A stretch of 8,380 nt of DNA from NCBI GenBank assembly GCA_913043015.1, contig CAJWKX010000031.1, positions 1 to 8,380 of the forward strand, in the 5' to 3' direction. The position numbers and the translations under genes were made by a program. The notes beneath the pieces were generated by a model. It saw only the letters and a list, made by a program, of their open reading frames with translations. It was not told where the DNA came from and ran no database searches. Source of the stretch: an uncultured Candidatus Pelagibacter sp. (GTDB lineage: Bacteria; Pseudomonadota; Alphaproteobacteria; Pelagibacterales; Pelagibacteraceae). Shown here in pieces: positions 6,066 through 8,380 of the stretch; within the stretch, counting starts at the first letter, position 1; every line of letters begins with the position of its first letter.

Positions 6066-6560
6066 TTACCTAGGTTTCTTTTTGACCGAACGAGTTTGCT
6101 TATTTCTCCAATGAGATAAATTTTTTCTAATTTTTAAATCACTTACTGAAATTATTGAAGCAGCAAATAAAGCTGCATTAATAGCTCCATCTTTACCTAT
6201 TGCTACGGTTCCTACAGGAATACCTTTTGGCATTTGTGCTATCGATAGAAGACTATCTAATCCTTTTAATTTTTTACTTTCAATTGGAACTCCTATAACA
6301 GGAATTCTTGTTAAGGAAGCTATCATTCCTGGCAAATGTGCTGCGCCACCTGCGCCAGCAATAATTACTGAAATGTTATTTTTTTTAGCACTTTTGGCAA
6401 ATTTATACATTCTATCCGGTGTTCGATGCGCAGATACAATTTTAGTTTCGTGTTTTATCTTTAGTAATTTTAAAATTTTTTTACAGTATTTCATTGTTGA
6501 AAAGTCAGATTGACTTCCCATCACTATCGCGACCTTATGATTATCTTTTTTTAAAGACAT
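6066..6560 (-). CDS. purE: N5-carboxyaminoimidazole ribonucleotide mutase
   Basis: This 164-residue cytoplasmic enzyme, an octamer in known relatives, shifts the carboxylate of N5-CAIR to give CAIR in de novo purine synthesis. Class I PurE motifs are M14-G-S16-Q-S-D19, binding the nucleotide phosphate and ribose; S43-A-H45-R-T-P48, with the catalytic histidine; and A68-G-A-G-G-A-A-H75-L-P-G-M79. A later [14 protein letters not shown] block completes the site. The adjacent purK supports the bacterial N5-CAIR route rather than the class II enzyme that uses CO2 directly. The C-terminus has a basic tail (S-V-K-K-K-P-R). It is the first gene of the purE-purK-hydrolase unit. The start ATG at 6560 has only a weak SD. 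The promoter must lie in the 49-base gap to the divergent M19 gene or inside that gene's 5' end. Confidence 0.96.
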   Translation of the reverse strand: MSLKKDNHKVAIVMGSQSDFSTMKYCKKILKLLKIKHETKIVSAHRTPDRMYKFAKSAKKNNISVIIAGAGGAAHLPGMIASLTRIPVIGVPIESKKLKGLDSLLSIAQMPKGIPVGTVAIGKDGAINAALFAASIISVSDLKIRKNLSHWRNKQTRSVKKKPR

Positions 6561-6592
6561 TTATATCTTTTAATATCAAAAAATTATTTACT

Positions 6593-6602
6593 AATATATA
6601 AT
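6593..6602. promoter_or_regulatory. Overlapping divergent -10-like boxes between purE and the M19-family gene
   Basis: On the plus strand a perfect TATAAT (6597-6602) ends 7 bases before the ATG at 6610, so transcription would start at about 6609-6610, leaderless or nearly so. This fits the lack of an SD. No good -35 is found at 16-18 bases. On the minus strand TATATT (complement of 6593-6598) could serve purE with a leader of about 26 bases. In sequence this AT-rich, such boxes are weak evidence. Confidence 0.35.
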
Positions 6603-6603
6603 T

Positions 6604-6617
6604 TAATTCATGAATTA
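6604..6617. repeat. 14-bp perfect palindrome centred on the M19 gene start codon
   Basis: TAATTCATGAATTA is its own reverse complement and spans the ATG at 6610-6612. It would lie at the transcription start if the TATAAT box is used, a position suited to an operator. It contains GAATT-type half sites rich in A and T, so chance is a fair alternative. Confidence 0.25.
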
Positions 6618-7578
6618 TAGAATTGACAATCTTCAATATTGTAATTGGGAAAGAGAAATATTTGAAATAAACCATGAAGCAGGTTTAAATGCTGTTCATG
6701 TAACAGTAGTTTATCATGAAGATTTTGACGAATTTTTAAAGCGAACTAGTGAATGGAACAAACACTTTGAAGAAAACTCTGATCTTATTTTTTTAGGAAA
6801 AAGCTACAAAGATATCGAAAAAGCAAAATTAGAAAATAAAACAGCAATTTTTTTTGGATTTCAAAATTGTTCACCAATAGAGGATGATATTAATTTAGTT
6901 GAAAAAGTTCATGAACATGGATGCCTTTTTATGCAACTTACTTACAACAACCAGTCTCTTTTAGCTACAGGTTGTTACGAAAAAAATGATAGTGGAGTTA
7001 CAAATTTTGGAAGAGAAGCAATAAAAGAAATGAATAGGGTAGGCATCGTAATTGACATGTCTCATTCTGCAGAAAAAAGTACTTTAGATGCAATTGAGAT
7101 AAGCGAAAAACCAATCGCCATAACACATGCCAATCCATCTTTTTGGTATAACGCAAAAAGAAATAAATCGAACGAACTATTAAAAACATTGTCAGAAAGT
7201 GGTGGCATGTTGGGATTATCATTATATCCGCACCACTTAAGAAATAATACAAACTGTACATTAGAGAGTTTTTGTGAAATGACAGCGAAAACTGCAGAAC
7301 TAATGGGAGTAAAAAATATAGGAATCGGTTCTGATCTATGTCTTAACCAACCAGATAGTGTTGTTGAATGGATGAGAAATGGAACATGGACTAAAATAAA
7401 AAATTATGGAGAAGGTTCAAAAGTTAAACCTGGATTTCCAAAGCAACCAGATTGGTTTATTGACTCAAGAGGATTTAAAAATTTAGAATCTGGTCTTAAA
7501 AAAATAGGTTTTAATGAAGAAGAAATAAATGGAATTTTAGGAAATAATTGGTTTAATTTTTATAAAAGAATAAATTAA
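6610..7578 (+). CDS. Peptidase M19 (membrane/renal dipeptidase) family homologue with altered metal site
   Basis: This 322-residue protein has the length and motif order of the M19 TIM-barrel dipeptidases, which cleave dipeptides or act on related amides with a two-zinc site. Recognisable elements are R135-E-A-I-K-E-M-N-R-V-G-I-V-I-D-M-S-H152-S, matching the 'G-V-L-I-D-L-A-H' block; A-I-T-H173-A-N; R184-N-K; and G238-I-G-S-D242, matching 'G-F-G-G-D'. H152 and H173 correspond to two zinc-ligand histidines. The N-terminal H-x-D becomes L8-Q9-Y10, and the bridging glutamate position in the 'V-E-G-G-H-S' block reads Q85. The substrate-site histidine of 'L-T-L-T-H' becomes Y112. No signal peptide is seen, unlike the human enzyme. 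The name dipeptidase should therefore not be taken literally. Its TAA overlaps the next ATG (TAATG), so the two products are probably made together. I recall close relatives in marine alphaproteobacteria. Confidence 0.8.
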   Translation: MNYRIDNLQYCNWEREIFEINHEAGLNAVHVTVVYHEDFDEFLKRTSEWNKHFEENSDLIFLGKSYKDIEKAKLENKTAIFFGFQNCSPIEDDINLVEKVHEHGCLFMQLTYNNQSLLATGCYEKNDSGVTNFGREAIKEMNRVGIVIDMSHSAEKSTLDAIEISEKPIAITHANPSFWYNAKRNKSNELLKTLSESGGMLGLSLYPHHLRNNTNCTLESFCEMTAKTAELMGVKNIGIGSDLCLNQPDSVVEWMRNGTWTKIKNYGEGSKVKPGFPKQPDWFIDSRGFKNLESGLKKIGFNEEEINGILGNNWFNFYKRIN

Positions 7579-8380
7579 TGAAAATTAATTTAAGAGACCC
7601 AAATATCGTAATGAAATTATCTAAACTTGGATCTTTTCATCAGTCAAAATTATCTTTTCTAAGATCTTTTTTGAGAGAGTTTAAGGATTGGAAATATAGT
7701 AGAGATTTGTTTAATTTGGATGAAAATGGATATGGTACAGCAGTTTATTCATTTAAAAAAAATAAAAGGACTTATTCTTTAGTTTGTTTTGCAAATAAAA
7801 TTACAGATGAAGAAAGATCAGATAGAGTAATAGCAACCAAATGGGACGCATCTTTTGCCTTATATGATGGGATACCAACTAAAAAAGATTTAGAAAGGTT
7901 ATCCGATAATGTTCCAAAACAAGAAGCAGGAAGACTATCTTATAAAGAATTAAGTTTAGCTAGAGCTAATAAATCAGTTAGAATTTTTGATCATGTAGCA
8001 AAAAGTCTATCAGATGGAAAACAGCCAGATAAAGAATTATTATCCAAAGTCGGTTACTTATACAGAACAACAGCGGTATATGGATCTGGTAAATTTGGAT
8101 TAGCTGATAGATTTAGAATTAAAAACAGAGAAGAAATTTGTGGGCCATTTAGATTAGAGATGATGCTAGTTTATTTGGCAAGACAATTTACTTTTGATCA
8201 GGTAAATCATATTGCAAAATGTAAAAATCCTGAAAAAGCAGTAGAACTTGATAAAGATATTTGTGGAAATCTTGGAATAGGTAATTCTACTGGATTAGGA
8301 CTTGCACCTTTTATAGTAAATCATCCGACACTTTTAAATAATTGGATATTAGCAAGAGAAACAGCATTAAAAAAAATTAG
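7578..8380 (+). CDS. Large uncharacterised protein, N-terminal part (3' end outside window)
   Basis: An open frame without stops runs from ATG at 7578 to the right edge (267 residues and two extra bases). The ATG shares its A with the stop of the M19 homologue (TAATG), so coupling is likely. I do not recognise a characterised family. The sequence looks conserved in style, with motif-like blocks: F20-H-Q-S-K-L-S-F-L-R29, R79-Sx-D82-R-V-I-A-x-x-W-D90, Q115-E-A-G-R119, L127-A-R-A-N131 followed by V134-R-I-F-D-H139, Y162-R-T-T-A-V-Y-G-S-G-K-F-G174, and G233-I-G-N-S-T-G-L-G-L-A-P-F245 then N248-H-P-T-L-L-N-N-W256. There is no signal peptide or membrane segment. The Y-G-S-G-K-F-G stretch is not a Walker A motif, as no Ser or Thr follows the Lys. 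I recall proteins with this R-T-T-A-V-Y-G-S-G-K-F-G pattern beside M19 homologues in marine alphaproteobacteria, without known function; that is memory only. It probably acts on the same compound as the M19 protein. Confidence 0.75.
   Translation, partial: MKINLRDPNIVMKLSKLGSFHQSKLSFLRSFLREFKDWKYSRDLFNLDENGYGTAVYSFKKNKRTYSLVCFANKITDEERSDRVIATKWDASFALYDGIPTKKDLERLSDNVPKQEAGRLSYKELSLARANKSVRIFDHVAKSLSDGKQPDKELLSKVGYLYRTTAVYGSGKFGLADRFRIKNREEICGPFRLEMMLVYLARQFTFDQVNHIAKCKNPEKAVELDKDICGNLGIGNSTGLGLAPFIVNHPTLLNNWILARETALKKI

Noticed and set aside
6998..7261. Minus-strand open frame of 87 codons
   Set aside because: It is a shadow of the M19 homologue; its product is a low-complexity hydrophobic string without motifs, and it has no start signals.
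8079..8102. G-S-G-K in the last gene as a nucleotide-binding P-loop
   Set aside because: Walker A needs G/A-x4-G-K-S/T; here the Lys is followed by Phe, and no Walker B partner is evident.
1..8380. Defence system, CRISPR array, insertion sequence, prophage or tRNA-linked island
   Set aside because: No repeat arrays, transposase or integrase motifs, terminal repeats or tRNA-like cloverleafs were seen; composition and gene style are uniform throughout.

Overview
This is a very AT-rich window (roughly 30% G+C by eye, not counted), densely packed with short genes whose ends abut or overlap. A sarcosine oxidase gamma subunit, a persulfide dioxygenase-rhodanese fusion, a PurE/PurK pair and Lys/Asn/Ile-rich proteins suggest a streamlined marine alphaproteobacterium of the SAR11 (Pelagibacterales) type. 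That placement is inferred from composition and gene style, not from a marker gene. There are no tRNAs, rRNAs, CRISPR arrays, insertion sequences or phage genes. No stretch over 300 bases lacks a gene; the largest gap is about 130 bases.

Layout. (1) At 1-257 (+) lies the 3' end of soxG. (2) At 254-2276 (-) is a three-gene unit, in transcription order: persulfide dioxygenase-rhodanese, a METTL27-like SAM methyltransferase, and a GFA/CENP-V zinc-fold protein. Its genes overlap, and its last stop codon overlaps the soxG stop. (3) At 2410-2739 (+) is a small lipoprotein of unknown function. (4) At 2771-3229 (-) is a GNAT acetyltransferase, divergent from (5) an SRAP/YedK abasic-site DNA-crosslink protein at 3332-3958 (+). 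(6) At 3959-6560 (-) is purE-purK followed by an exported NAPE-PLD-like metallo-beta-lactamase-fold hydrolase. (7) From 6610 to the right edge (+) is a peptidase M19-family (membrane/renal dipeptidase) homologue, coupled by a TAATG junction to a large protein of no recognised family that runs off the window.

How the genes fit together. PurE and PurK perform the two-step carboxylation of AIR to CAIR in purine synthesis. The persulfide dioxygenase unit looks like a low-molecular-weight thiol or sulfide detoxification operon. Its GFA-like gene sits beside a gene for sarcosine oxidation, a formaldehyde-generating reaction, though the two are convergent. The most interesting part is the right end. 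The M19 homologue appears to have lost three of the five classical zinc ligands while keeping the rest of the fold, and it is translationally coupled to an uncharacterised large protein with highly patterned motifs. This pair is the best candidate for an undescribed pathway. Two genes (the SRAP gene and the M19 homologue) have -10-like boxes so close to the ATG that leaderless mRNAs are likely.
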